Source: Selaginella moellendorffii
Taxonomy: Eukaryota > Streptophyta > Lycopodiopsida > Selaginellales > Selaginellaceae
Direction of reading: 5' to 3'
DNA: 64,000 nucleotides
Assembly (NCBI RefSeq): GCF_000143415.4
Contig: NW_003314273.1
Location: 438,911-502,910, forward strand
Shown here: in pieces, positions 29,016-41,083 of the stretch
Numbering within the stretch: position 1 is the stretch's first letter
How the letters are laid out: the number at the start of each line of letters is the position of its first letter
The notes under the pieces: model-generated
What the model was told of the DNA's origin: nothing
Seen by the model: only the letters and a program-made list of their open reading frames with translations
The model's database searches: none
Translations under genes and position numbers: made by a program

Positions 29016-30761
29016 ATGGCGCGAACAGAGCAGGAGCGCAGTGGATGCGTCACAGGTTTGTGGTCTCTCTTTCGACCAAAAAAGGCGCACAAGGGCGACA
29101 ACAAGGTCCACCCGGAAGCCATGGACGCGGCGGCCTCGAAGCTGAAGGTCCAAGATCGTGTCTGTGAGGCCGTCTCGGGAGAAGCCATGGACGCCGCCGC
29201 CTTGAAGTTGAAGGAACTCAGGCGCGAGGTGAAAATCGTCTTAGAAGCGATACGACAGGAGCGAGGGCACAAGGAGCCGATCAAGCCGATCAAGCCGGAA
29301 CAAGAGAAGGAGGACGAAGAGGAGAATCAAGAGAAGAAAGCGGAGCAGCTGAAGGAAGAGAAGAAAGCCGAGCAGGTGAACGAGGAGGAGAAAGAAGCCG
29401 ATCAGATGAAGCCGATGAAGCTGGAAGAAGAGGAGGAAAAGGAAGCCGAGAAGCAGCTGAAGGAGGAGGAGCAAGAGAAGAAAGCTGAGCAGCTGAGCGA
29501 GGAGGAGCAGGAGAAAGAAGCCCATGAGACGAAGGAACTCAGGCGCGAGGTGAAACAGGAGCAAGGTCACAAGGAGCAGCCGCAGCTGGAACGAGAGGAG
29601 AAGAATCAGCCGAATCAGCCGATCAAGCTGATCAAGCCGATGAAGCAAGAGCAGGAACAGGAGGAGGAGCAGCGGATGAAGCCGATGAAGCAGCAGCTGG
29701 AACAAGAGGAGGAGCAGATGATCAAGCCGATCAAGCAGCAGCTGGAACAAGAGGAGGAGCAGATGATCAAGCCGATCAAGCAGCCTCTGGAACGGGAAGA
29801 CGATCAAGAGAAGATGAAGCAGCAGGAGAATGACAAGCCCAAGCAGGAGGAGCAGCGACCCAAGCCAATTCTACTGCCAGCCGGGGGTCGTCGTCCAGGT
29901 ATGGTTCCTTTTGCTTCTCGCATTCTTCTTCTACTGTGACTCACGATGGCCTTCTGGACTTGCAGGTTCCAGGCCGAAGATGGTTCGCTTCTCTTCCTCA
30001 GCGGAGGACATTCTTCCCGACAGCACCCGACGGCGGAGTGAAACCCATCTCAGCGATGGCCGACGGGGCTATGTTGAGTTCGCGTATCTCGAAGCTTTCC
30101 ACAAGGCAAACCGGTGGCTAAACCAGAGGGGAAAAACCGAGAAGAAGATCTGCAGCTTGGAAGAGGAAAAGCGCGAGGAAACAGAAGAGGAGAAGCACGA
30201 GGAAAAGTCTTGGAGTGTTAGCGCGCTCCGGATTCTGATCAGACTCACCGAGCAGCTTTACGAGGAGCTCAACGGCAAATCCAGCGACCGAGAGAGGATC
30301 AAGCGAGCGCGGAAGATGATGAGGCTCCAGAAAATGCTGGATAGGATCCCGAGTGAGAGGAAACCGTGGAAGAAGCTTCAGTCCGGCGAGGTGGTCTTCG
30401 TGAAGGAGGCAAAAGAACTATATGATCGTGTGGGGAGAGATTTTGTTGCCGAATTCAAGAGGAGACAGGTAAGTTTGATATACCTTCCAGATTCCAGATG
30501 GCCGTTTGCTAATAACTTCCGTGTTTGTTGTAGAGAGCTGAAGTGAACGATGAGTGTTTGTTTTGTCGGAACCATGATGGCGAGAAGATGATCGGCCGGG
30601 CTGGAGCGAACTCTAAGACGACTAGACCCTGGGTTTACCTGAGAAGAGAACACGAGCAAACTGTTCTAAGCACGTCGAAGAAACGAGAAATGAAGTTGGC
30701 TCCGAGCTCGAGAAGTTGGCTGCAAGGATTGGTCAACTGGAGGCCAGTGCTCGGACTCTAG
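29016..30761 (+). CDS. Lys/Glu/Gln-rich charged protein, three exons (unit 1)
   Basis: Not recognised as a named family. The start is the first ATG of the open frame, in a favourable GCTATGG context. Exons 29016-29898, 29966-30468 and 30534-30761 add to 1614 bp, exactly 538 codons. The introns are 67 bp (GTATGG..TTGCAG) and 65 bp (GTAAGT..TTGTAG). Residues 1-85 carry a twice-repeated EAMDAAA.KLK unit. About 85-285 is low-complexity K/E/Q-rich with repeats of QQLEQEEEQMIKPIK, probably helical or disordered. About 296-462 is a charged helical region (LRILIRLTEQLYEELNGK). Exon 3 begins with CLFCRNH. A possible fourth exon downstream (HVEETRNEVGSELEKLAAR, from 30673) continues as coiled coil if 30635-30672 is spliced. 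Likely cytoplasmic or nuclear; no signal peptide. Confidence 0.72.
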
Positions 30762-33180
30762 CATCGGAGAAGCCAACTCTCAAGAGTCAAATCCAGAAGT
30801 TGGATCTCCAAGCAAGTTGAGCAGCACAGGAGGAGGCCACTAAAGCTATAGACCAGTTAAGTCGAGAGAAGATCGACCTTCTCGAGGACTCGACTCCAAA
30901 GATTTGGAACTGTCCAAGACGTGAAAGTAGTGCGTGACAACCGTGTCTCAGGGCTCCAGGCGGAGAAGTCCATCACACTTCAGGCGTCTAAACAGGCCAG
31001 CGACCAGCCTCCACACTCTTCTAAGTCAAGAGAAGATCAATGGATCAAGTTTGACTACACTCTACAGTGTCTGGAGCAAGGAGGGATCTATCTTATCAGC
31101 TTTCCAGTCGACGGAGATGAGACAGGAGATACTGCTGCGGTATAATGTTCACAGCTTGAGGGAATAGTAGCAAGGGAACGACTGCAACGAGATGGTGATA
31201 GCGAGAATATGATATAGCTGAAGCTGCTCGTGACGGTGGGGGTATTCGGATTCACAGAGAGGGCTGCAGAGACTATAAGACAGACTACACTCGACGTTCT
31301 CTGTCATCCGGTAGAGCTCTCTAGTTGACGGAGACTTTGAAAACGGGTCAGGGCTGTCCAGGAATGCTCGTACAGCTGCTCGGATGAAAGTATCAGCAAA
31401 GAACTCAGTGTCAGATTGCTTCAAGGGAAATCAAATCCAAAAGTTGGAGCGGGAAAACTCGGAGCTGTGGCCAAATATCCAAGCAAGTCGAGCACCACAG
31501 TAGCAGGTCACTAAAGCGTCAAGTCTGAGCTAAAGACCAGTCTCCACACTCTAAGTCGAGGGAAGATCAACGACTGGAATTGAAAGTTTCGGAAGATGGT
31601 GGCCGAGATGGAGAGTCCAAAGCGGCGGTTGACGAGGCTCCAGGCGGAGCAGTCGGCTGGAAGTGCAGCAGAGTCCATCAAACTTCGGCATCTAAACAGG
31701 CTAGCCCGCCTCCACACTCTTCTAAGTCAAGAGAAGATCAATGGATCAAGTTGGGCTACACTCTACAGTGTCTGGAGCAAGGAGGGATCTATCTTATCGG
31801 CTTTCCAGTGGACGGAGATGATTCAGGAGCGCCTGCTGCGGTAAGGCTGTCCATGATAGTAGCGAGGAACGACGTAAACCAGTGTCAGATGGCTGCAAGA
31901 TGGCGAGAAGACGATATAGCTGAAGCTGCTCGTGACTGGGGTTTCGGATGGCTGCAGAGACTATAAGACAGACTACGCTAGACGTTCTCTGTCATCTGGT
32001 GGAATGAGGGAAGTGTTCGGACAGGAGTTCTTGAAGGAGAAGCCCCAGGGGATAATGGCTGACGGAGTCGAATCCGCTGCACGAGGTGGAGCTCTCGGCG
32101 AGAGCACGTGATGGCAGAGTTTGGAAGCGCAAAGGCGAGGCTGGAGAAGCAAGTAACTGGCAGCTGATAGAGAGGATCACGGGACTCGAGGCGCTGGAGG
32201 AGAGAGAGACGTGCCAGATGCAAAGCAAAGCTTTGGGCGAGGAGCTCTGAAGGATGAAGAAGACAAGCCGAGGAGAACCGATGTGAGAGCAGAGGTTTGA
32301 CGGATCAGATGGACGCTACATGCGACAAGAAGGAGCATCTGGCTTCGCAGGAAGCTGTGTTTTTGCATACTTCCGCTCAAGCTTCTCAGCACGATCAAGG
32401 CCTGAAGTGGCGGAAGCATTTTCTAACTGCCAGAGGTTCTAAGCACGTCAAAGAAACGAGAATGGAAGTTCAAGAAGTAACCAGCTCTCGAGAGTCAAAT
32501 ACAGAACAGAGGTGCAAGCCAAGTACTGACAGCTCGAGCAGCGCAGGGAAGCAGTAGCAAGCCTCCAAAGCGCTAGAGACCAGTCTCCACACTTCTAAGT
32601 CAAGAGAAGATCAACCTCTTCGAGGAGATATCCTCCCTCGACTCCAAAGTTTCGGAGATATCTTGATCAATCGGGAGATAGCAGATAATTTTGTCAAGAT
32701 CTGGGCTTCTCAAGCGGAGCTCGCTGAGACGGTGCCCGAGATCGGAGCAGTCAGCCAGCCGAGTGGAGAAGAGTCCATCAAACGTTGGCGTGAGAACAGC
32801 GAGGTGAAGGAGAAGATGAGATGCCAAGACGGATCAAAGACAAAGCTCTCTAGTTGACGGAAACGGGACGAGAGCTTCAATGCTGTCCAGGATCACTCTT
32901 ACAGGTGCTTGGATGATAGAAGATGATGATGGCAAGATGATCTCAAACTCGAAGAAACTGCTTGTGGCGGCGGAGCCAGAGGTTCGGCTTCACAAAGACT
33001 GAAAAACGGCTGATGTTCGCCCCTGACATGCGGAGACTACAAGAGCTGGAGCAAACTCTAAGACGAAGCAACAGTCATAAAGACAGAAGATCGGACAAGT
33101 TTCATGGAACGTGGAAGCTGGTGCAAAGCGATTCAGAGGTTCAATGGCCACCTTTACAATCGAGAAATGTGGACTGAGGG
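30762..33180 (+). pseudogene. Decayed coiled-coil coding array 3' of the charged-protein gene (unit 1)
   Basis: Short frames separated by stops read as coiled coil: SELEKLAARIGQLEASARTL, LQAEQSAGSAAESIKLRHL, LSQEKING, and repeated 'SRE(D/K)..LLEE..LDSKVSE' units near 30865, 31558 and 32606. A direct repeat of about 190-205 bp occurs at about 30954-31142 and 31638-31842. A shared GTTCTAAG|CACGTC junction at 30672 and 32447 looks like a re-used splice acceptor. It could be further exons of the upstream gene with introns I cannot place, or a decayed tandem family member. Confidence 0.5.
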
Positions 33181-33904
33181 TACGTAGAGTCATTCGTTTT
33201 TTCCTCTTCCATTCATTTCATCCGTGTTGTTAAACAGAAGAAGCAAGCTGCAGCGACACACAAATTGTGATGGTAGCTCCTTTAGTATCAGCAACAAATC
33301 CTGGTGGAATATCTTCTGAGCTCCAACTTGGTCCAGATCGTTGGAGGCCGTCTCTTCGAGACTAAATAAATAAAACATCTCAGAGACTACGCTAAGGAGC
33401 TGCTTATTCTGGCCAACTTGTGAGTAAATAACCTTGAGAGATTATGTTTCTTTTCTATTTGGAAAATAGTCTGACTGCCAACTTGGTCCAGATCATAGGA
33501 GGCCGCCAGAAGAATATGTAAATGAGGGTGGAGCAGGACTTGAAGCAGCGAAAGATAAAACCAGCGTCAGAGATCATAAGAATCGAGCAAGTGGGAATGG
33601 AAAACTGTAAGATGATTTTAAAACTTGGAGAGAAAGGGAGCAGGCTGAAACAGCTAAGATTGAGCAGCTTAAAGACGAAAAATTTCTTAAACCAAGCAGG
33701 GGCAGCAGCTTCAAAAAGAAAAATGGAAGCAGCTAAAGAGCAGTGAGCAGTGGAATAGTTCAGACTCGTGATAGTTTTTTTCATATCATTTTCTTTGATT
33801 TAGCTGTAAAAAGGATGATTTAATGTTCAAATTTATAATGTTTGAATCTCTGAAAGGTCCGAGATCCGATTTTGATCCTAGCAACAAGATGATACCTAGA
33901 GCAC
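33181..33904 (+). other. Coiled-coil-like 3' remnant and flank (unit 1)
   Basis: One frame near 33610-33735 reads WREREQAETAKIEQLKDEKF, a coiled-coil tail ending in a stop after SSFKKKNGSS. The unit 2 equivalent (56231-56850) has lost about 150 bp here and gained a second GGGGCAGCAG copy. The rest is AT-rich. Confidence 0.4.
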
Positions 33905-34810
33905 GCTAGGGCTTGGCGGCGCGGCCGCTTGGCAAGGCATCCCCCGAAAAACTCGTGAACTTTACCATGTAGGCCGAGTATTTGCAATCTGTAGACTTGT
34001 CTCTAACATCGTGGATCTTCTTGTACGTTTGCAAGGATTCCTGATCAGTTTGTCCCCGTGATTAGAAAATGGAAAAACAAATCCAGCTCAGGAAAATAAG
34101 ATCTTACATAGTTTGCTCCAGAGGCATTACCATCACATAGCATGTAAATTTGAACCGACCCGACCAAATGAACGATCTTCAATCCACTGGGAGTTTAGCA
34201 ACTCCACCTGTGAAATAAAAAGAACGAAACAAGAAAAAACAATGATGAGAGTCATACTATTAACAAGAACCTCCAGTGGTTCTGGGAAAAAGCAAAATCA
34301 CATGAGACTAGAAGAATTCCAAAGCCTTTGAAGACGTGCACGTTGATAAAGGACGCTTTGCCTTAAATCTCCTGCTGGACTGTGGGGTAACGATGGTGAT
34401 AGCGAAGGTGTTCGACTTTCTAGGCACCCAGGCACACGACACCACGACACCACGTTAGAGCAAGAACTCAGGAGCTAATATGTACGCACCTCCAGTTGTT
34501 CCATATGGTATAAAGCCATTTGACTTGGTCTAGAAGGTCATAAGCGGATGAAAAGGGAAAAGGCTTGCCCACCTCCTTCCAGACAGTCAAAGTTGTTACC
34601 ATTGTATGGGAAAAAAACTAAATTTCTGCACGTCGCCACCAATCAAACTTGTAAGATTGCTGTTCGTGAGCATCAAAGAAAGCTTCAAATCATGAACGAG
34701 AGTCTAAAGGCCATCGCATTTGTAACAATTGGCAAGAGACTTCCCTTCACCTCTGCAATTTCTTGCAGTTTGATAGATAGATCAGCATTGCAACATTTTA
34801 CCAGCCTCCA
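33905..34810 (-). pseudogene. Minus-strand gene remnant, unrecognised (unit 1)
   Basis: Read leftward, separate frames look coding: NADLSIKLQEIAEVKG near 34790-34720, AHEQQSYKFDWWRRAEI near 34672-34620, YNGNNFDCLEGGGQAF near 34600-34555, QIYMLCDGNASGANY near 34145-34105, and DQESLQTYKKIHDVRDKS near 34045-33985, ending with a stop near 33909. A GT-AG interval of about 51 bp between NY and LRGQ is intact in unit 2, but in unit 1 five bases at its acceptor (AACTT on the plus strand, near 34059) are missing. No family is recognised. Confidence 0.38.
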
Positions 34811-36119
34811 CACACAAGCACTCTTTTAGATACTCTTGTATAGGAAATTGATAAGTAGAAACACTTGTCTTCGTTTGGTTATTATAAATAAAAGTTCCTA
34901 CTAAATACTGATTAAATTGAGAATTGTAATCCAAGTAGAAATTTGATTATTAATTGATTATTTTTACTCTTTACATTTGGCCTTTGACATTTTGCTTTAT
35001 TTAGTTATTATGTTGCAAGTTTATATTTTTATGGGTTCTTAAAATCTATGAAATCAAGAATGCTAATATTTAAAGCAAATTTTTATGGGTAATAAAGTTT
35101 TATTAGTTTCACTATTTTATGTTTCTTGAGAAAATATTATAATTTAATATATATTTAGTTACACACACACACACACACACACACAATATAAAGGTATTCT
35201 TAAAGTATAACACCAGACTGGTATACAACTACTAAATTTTTTACAATTGCATTAGCTGATAATAATATATATTTTATCTTAAAAATATTAAAATAATGAT
35301 ATTTTAAAATTCTCAATATACCAATTAATGTTAAAAACTTTATAGAAATTGTTACAATAAAAGTAATAAAAATTATATATTTTAAATAAATAAAATGGGA
35401 TTTAAAATTAGATTAAAGATATAGTTTTTTAATTCTTTAATAAATAATAGTATTTAAATAGGATATTTATGTGAAGCAAAAACTCCAACAACACTAACAT
35501 GAGTGAGTACAAAGAAGCACTGCTGCCTAAAGATTAAAACTTATTATTTTCCATCACAACACTCACTTACTCAATTATTCTTTACTTTTCCTAAGGCTTT
35601 CTTTTGTATTTTCTCTCCCTCTCCCATCAATATTATTATTTTCCTTTGATCCTTTATGGCAATAAATAAAATATTAAACACATACCATTTACAAGATCTC
35701 TTCTAGTTATGAGGTGTATAGGCAAAACTTTAAAGCTATAGTTGAAGTATGAAGAACAAAGAAGCAATTAAAAACACAAGGGCTTTGATTTTCTTACTGT
35801 CCCAAACATTTCAATCAGCAATGTTAATCTAACTTTTCTTTGATCCCTTGGGCTGTAATCTTTGGTCTTAACACCTAGGTGAATTTGGTGAATTGGCTAG
35901 AAGAAAGTCATAAACTTAAAAATCACATCTATTATACACTCTTGACAACCATGAGGAATCGAGTGCTCTTAAATTTTAGAGAAAACCCCCTGAGGGACTA
36001 GTGAGTCCAACCAACTTTATTATAAGGGCACTTCTAAATACCAATAGACTAGTGAGTCTGGCCAGCTTGACTAGAAGAACTTGACAAAGATGCTAGAATC
36101 TCCAGAACACTAGGTTATT
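34811..36119. other. AT-rich spacer between units 1 and 2, no gene
   Basis: Very AT-rich, with homopolymer runs and no ORF above 60 codons. A weak direct repeat GACTAGTGAGTC occurs near 35997 and 36050. Otherwise only the AC microsatellite stands out. It is absent between units 2 and 3. Confidence 0.7.
35161..35185. repeat. AC dinucleotide microsatellite
   Basis: Twelve AC units plus one base in the AT-rich spacer. Confidence 0.97.
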
Positions 36120-36348
36120 TTGGCAATATAAAGTCCTTGCAAGGATATTAATTTGTTTCTTCTCAACAACAATATTTCTAGATGTGTCCAAAGTTCCAAT
36201 CAAGAGGATTTCCTAATATTCTTAGTGTATTTTTTTGTATTAAAAGTCCAAGTAGAACTTAATATTCACCAAATTCCAAAATTTCACAATTAGCATAATT
36301 ATGCCTAGTTAGCATCATCCTATTATATACATTGGGCATATATTGTAA

Positions 36349-37134
36349 AATATCATAAATGTGGCTTCAGGTATCAAAAAATACTTGTTAACCAGTACGT
36401 TTAGACATTCTCTCTTCTGCCATAAAGGTCGATATAGTTGGACCACTTTATTATTGTCCCCTATTATGCTAGTGGAGTTAATTGGACATCTTAAGTGTAC
36501 TTAAACTAAACAAGCATAAGGATTGAATTTTTTATATATTATTAGCTAAATGTGTTGTATGTTGCATTAGCTAATGATAAGAACCCTCATGTGTTGAGTC
36601 TAGTTCCTCAATAATGCTTTATGATAGCTTATTGTGTCCACCAAACAGCCTCACTATCATACCTCATGTATTGGTTCCATTCAGTCTTTTGTGCTATTTA
36701 TAGTAAGTGGTTAAATCTGTCTAAAATGCATATCTATGGAATTTAGAGAGTGTCATGAATCCCATGGTGTTGTTCCTACATCCCAATTCACAATTTAGTT
36801 CTATTCCATATCTAGTAAATTTTCAAATCCCATAAACTAGTTCTTGAGATTGGGGTGAAAGCTAAAAGCATGCATTTTTCTAGGGTAAGGGATGAGGGGT
36901 TGTGGGGGGTTCTAAATATATAGTAAAGATAGTATTTGGAAGCATTATTGACCATCTAAAATATTAATTTGGCTCATGCTAGGTTGTATTGCTCATGATT
37001 TTGTGTCTAGCTTGGGAATAATCTCAAGTTCCATGTTGCTCTAATCAGTGGGGTATCCACCTTTTTGTTATAAGCCACTAGTATGCCAGAATTGGGCTAA
37101 ACACCATCTGATACTATTTTACATGCAAAAGTTG
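36349..37134 (+). mobile_element. Diverged LTR-B-like remnant (unit 2)
   Basis: Unit 2 copy of the remnant at 229-1015, with only scattered substitutions and one missing base near 36863. It was clearly already decayed when the block duplicated. Confidence 0.5.
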
Positions 37135-37213
37135 GATATGGGGAGTTAGTGTTCGTAAAAGATATTAAGTGTGTACCAAATCTTCATTTTGTTGCACAAA
37201 GGGTTTGGAGTTT

Positions 37214-37579
37214 GATATAAGCTATAAATATTTTTTTTTTAATTTGCCAACTTACCTTTTTTATTCGACCACTTTTGCTTTGGCATTAGTTAAGTTCCCT
37301 TGTCAAGGTCCCCAGTTATTATACCATCTTTTAGTTGGTCCTACTTGGATTTAGCTTCCTCACTACACAAGTAATGAAGTGTTAGCCATGCATCTACAGA
37401 TTCATAATATTTCTCTTAATCCCTCTCCTCAAGTGAGTTTGGACTTAAGATTTAATTACAATCCCTATAAGCACAACCAGCTAAACACACCAAGCCTCTA
37501 AGTTTTTTATATGCCTAGGTATAACAAAACTTAATCACAAAACCTTCTAAATCCCAAAACTTATGTGCATTTCTTGTTT
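37214..37579 (-). mobile_element. Diverged LTR-C-like remnant (unit 2)
   Basis: Unit 2 copy of the LTR-C-like remnant at 1095-1460, almost unchanged. Confidence 0.5.
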
Positions 37580-37608
37580 CGAGTGTTGCAACACAAATTT
37601 ATTGTTGC

Positions 37609-37965
37609 TTATCTTTACGTTACATGTTATAGCCAGAGAAACCACTCTTACTCCCACTTCTACCCTTGCTCCTATTTTTACTTTCGCTTTTACTCCTACT
37701 CCCGATCTTACTACAATTGTTGCTCCCACTCTTACTCTCACTCCTATTCTCTAGTTGTAGCTATGGGTGTTTTGAGAGATAGGGAGAGGAAATTTTGATT
37801 CTCAAAATATTCCAAATAGTAAAACTCCATAAAGGCTATATCAAAGGTCCTCCCTATTTCCTCTGGCAATTAATTAAGTTTGGAATTACAGTTTTGTGAA
37901 TTTGTATGTGAAGGATGGATCCGTGGTTAGGGCTTAAAGATGACCTAAAACTTGGTGAACTCAAC
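37609..37965. repeat. Pyrimidine-rich repeated module (unit 2, first)
   Basis: Unit 2 partner of 1490-1860, without the local 27-bp duplication. Confidence 0.6.
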
Positions 37966-39264
37966 ATGAATAAGCTAGTTTAGTTTTCTTGAAAGAATGG
38001 ACAGTTTGTTTTAGGAAATTGAGAAAAATCTTGAGTTCTAGGGGTTAGATTCATATTCTTAGAGACCTTAGGACCATTAAGGGTTTCAACTTCTAGGAAT
38101 TTAGAGTGTAAGTTTAAAGGATTTTTCTCGTTCTTACATTAATTTTCTACATTACCTCTTTCCACTTGGTTTTCTAGTGATTTCTCATGATTAGTATATT
38201 GATTCTGGTTTTTCTTTCTTTGGGTCGATACGACTTGGCATCCTCTTTCCAACAAGCTAAAGAGCACCTTGTTTTGTGGAGGATTCAATTGCTAATTTAA
38301 TGAAATTTTGTCCATCACACTCCTTTGTTTTTCATGGCAAATTTTTCAACACTCTAAGCTTGCGATTTTAGGACTGATTCAAGAATTTTTTTTTCTGGAT
38401 ATGTAAATATAAAGACAAGCTTTTCGGAGAGTCCTTTCTTGGTAGCCAATTCGCTTTAAGCTATGACATGGAGTAGTTTTTCTCTCACGGCGCTTTATAG
38501 CTCAAATTTGCAAGTTTCTAGCTTAATCTTGAGGGAATTTGAAGTGTCATTCTCATGGAAATCATTACGGCCATGTTATTACCTTTTACCAATATTAAAA
38601 ATGAGTGTTTCTTGTACTAGGGAGTGCATTTTCTTTTGTTTTCCTTCTTATTGTCTAGAATTTAATGTTTGAATCAATTTTTTCTTGAGATTTTAGGCAT
38701 TTTAACTCATGGTTTTGGTTTCATTCTCTTGGTTTGAGTATAAACTTTTAAACAAGTCCATCCACACCCATTTTTGTGTGCAAAGTTAAGAGATTTCCAT
38801 GCAAATGTTTTCCTCTTAGGCATTTTGAGTATTGGAGTTTAATTTTTTCTTTTTTCCCCCTTTTCTTTGCAATATTTTTTTCTTTTGTCGTGAGAAATTG
38901 GCATTTGCAAGAGTGAGAGTGATTTTATTTGGGAAAATCTACATGAGGATACTCTTTTATTTGGAGTTATCCCATTTAGATACTTTGCTCTCACACAAGT
39001 CAAAGTTCTTTGTGCGTTGTATTTTCCACAACCTGGCATCTACTACATAGTGGACATTTTATGCTAGTTCACACTTGTTCCAATTAGAGATGGCAACTAG
39101 CAAACTTCCATACAGTGCCTAGGGTATGGGGACATTTTTCACACCTTTTACGAGAGCTCGATTATCAAACTACTCTTTTTGATGAGGAGGATTCATCATT
39201 CATTACAGATATCGAGTCAGGGAGTCCACCATCCATGGCTCTTCCTACATAAATCCACATTCTA

Positions 39265-40506
39265 CACCGAGGCACCAACTTGATATACTTATCTGGCAAT
39301 GGCGACATCTTTGCCAATACACATGTCACTCATTTCAAGCAATATTGCATGTCGAATGGCATCATCAAGGATGATCACAAGCTTTGTGACTTCTTGCAAT
39401 CGCTCACTAGCCAAGTAAAAACGTGGGTAGAGACACTCTTGGAGGTAGATATGGCTGACAACTCCACATTCAAAGCATCTTTCTAAGGTCACTTTGGTCA
39501 GCAGTGACCAACAAATCGCTTACTCATGGATTTGTTCGTTTTTTGGCAAGGAGCATGTGAATTTGTGCCGGAATATGTGATGTGGTTTAGGTTTTACTAG
39601 AAGGAGTGTGTCCTCATCACAAATGAACCTCATGGCATCACTACATTCATCTTTGGCCTCAAGGGCAATCTCAAATGCAAGATGCTTAAGCGAGAGTTTT
39701 GGATGTGTTATGAGGCATTTGCTATAGTAGAGACTTTGGAGTGGGATCTTCTCCAAGATCTCAAGATTCCTAGGGTAGAGGAGGTTTTCCTCCCACCTTC
39801 AGATGAGAGCTCATGTGCTACCATGATCCATTCTTCTCCAGCCCCGCACAGTGATGATAAAGTTCCCTCAATGATCGAGAAGGCATTGTCGAAGCATGCA
39901 AGATACAAGGAGATTATCTAGCAGCAATGATAAATGCAAGAGAAGCTACTTGAGGAGATTAAAGCATGCTGCTTACAGTAGGCAGGGAGACTAAGATGCC
40001 CTCTTCATTCTTGGTACTACTCGCATTGTGATGTTACGATACACAACATAAAGAGATGTTGGAAGCTTCACTTAGAACTTCAACCACCTTTTGTCCAGCA
40101 TGTTTAACAGTAACTTCTACCAGACAACATATTTCTTCCATGGCTAGAGATAGATACCAGCAAAAATTGGAGTAGAAAGCGATCGAAGACACCCTTTCAT
40201 TGAGCTGTGGAAACACTGATGCATGTCAACATAGTTTATGTTGTAGAGGACAGTTATAAGATGGGTGCTATGACTCAAGGGTGCAAGAAGGTTTCTCCTT
40301 TAGCCCCAAATATTGATGGTGAGCAAGATCTAGCTGTAGTTTCTAGAACTTCCCCATCTCTCATGGCATGCAAGTTACCCCATGCTTCGGTATTTGCAAT
40401 GCCACCCACATCCTTGGCCACAACTTCAAATCTAACAATTGGATATTCATCCAACTTTCAATGTGGGGTTTCCTAGCTGCCCTCCACTCTTTCTCAAGTC
40501 CCATAA
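39265..40506 (+). pseudogene. Decayed Ty3/gypsy gag (unit 2)
   Basis: Unit 2 copy of the gag remnant at 3170-4411, with the same interrupting stops and the capsid-like core at 39280-39486. The last open piece is shorter than in unit 1 because of a stop near 40474. It is followed, as in unit 1, by the protease remnant. Confidence 0.72.
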
Positions 40507-40622
40507 GAAGTTCTTGCTTAGATTGTTAACACTTCAGTCTAGATCACACTTGGTGAGCTTTTGCAATATGTACCTGGTTTTACTCCTTAGCTAGAGGCTT
40601 TGCCAAGTCCACAGGCATCCCC

Positions 40623-41083
40623 ATGGAACATCAGTATAACATCCACATCATCAACACTCATACCACTTATGATCCCAAAGCATTCTTTGTGGAGGTCCAC
40701 ATCAGCGATAGATCTTTGACAGCACAAGCATTACTTGATTCTAGATCCCAGAGCAACATCATCTCCCTCAACTTGGCACTTTCTAGTGGCTTGGAAGTGG
40801 TGAGAAACACAACTATCATCCTCAAAATGTTTGCCAATCACTAAATTGTTCCTACAAGCATCTATTGGAATGTCAAGATCTTGGTGCAAGGAGTGGTTTC
40901 CATGCTAAATTTCCTTGTTGTGGACTTCCAACAACTAGGATTTGGGAAGCTGAAGGACTCCATTATCTTAGGACGGATTTACATGACAACTTGGGCCAAG
41001 GGAGAATCAACGATTACCAACAGCATCTATGGTAGCAACTCTTCTCAATACCCATGGTCATTCTCTACTTCCATATAGCTTGT
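40623..41083 (+). pseudogene. Decayed Ty3/gypsy protease (unit 2)
   Basis: Unit 2 copy. The stop after the DSR turn seen in unit 1 is here a glutamine codon, so 73 codons stay open (40623-40844), but the catalytic Asp-Ser-Gly is still Asp-Ser-Arg. A second open piece at 40881-41078 carries the ILGR strand. Confidence 0.6.

Larger units (their letters stand above)
1..34669. repeat. Segmental duplication, unit 1
   Basis: This block recurs from 36120 onward in the same order and orientation with few substitutions. The match runs from the first base and ends near 34669, after which unit 1 continues into the spacer and unit 2 into a scrambled junction. Unit 1 is about 13 kb longer because it carries insertions absent from unit 2 (element A, solo LTR C, the chromovirus integrase piece) and keeps stretches deleted in unit 2. 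The true left end lies outside the window. Confidence 0.93.

Noticed and set aside
29241-29807. Leucine-rich 188-codon minus-strand ORF (and its unit 2 partner at 52338-52859)
   Set aside because: It is the antisense of the Glu/Lys/Gln-rich exon, whose codons read as Leu in reverse; the sense frame has splice sites and a consistent three-exon structure.
35161-35185. CRISPR-like or regulatory repeat
   Set aside because: A plain AC microsatellite; no spaced direct repeats anywhere in the window.
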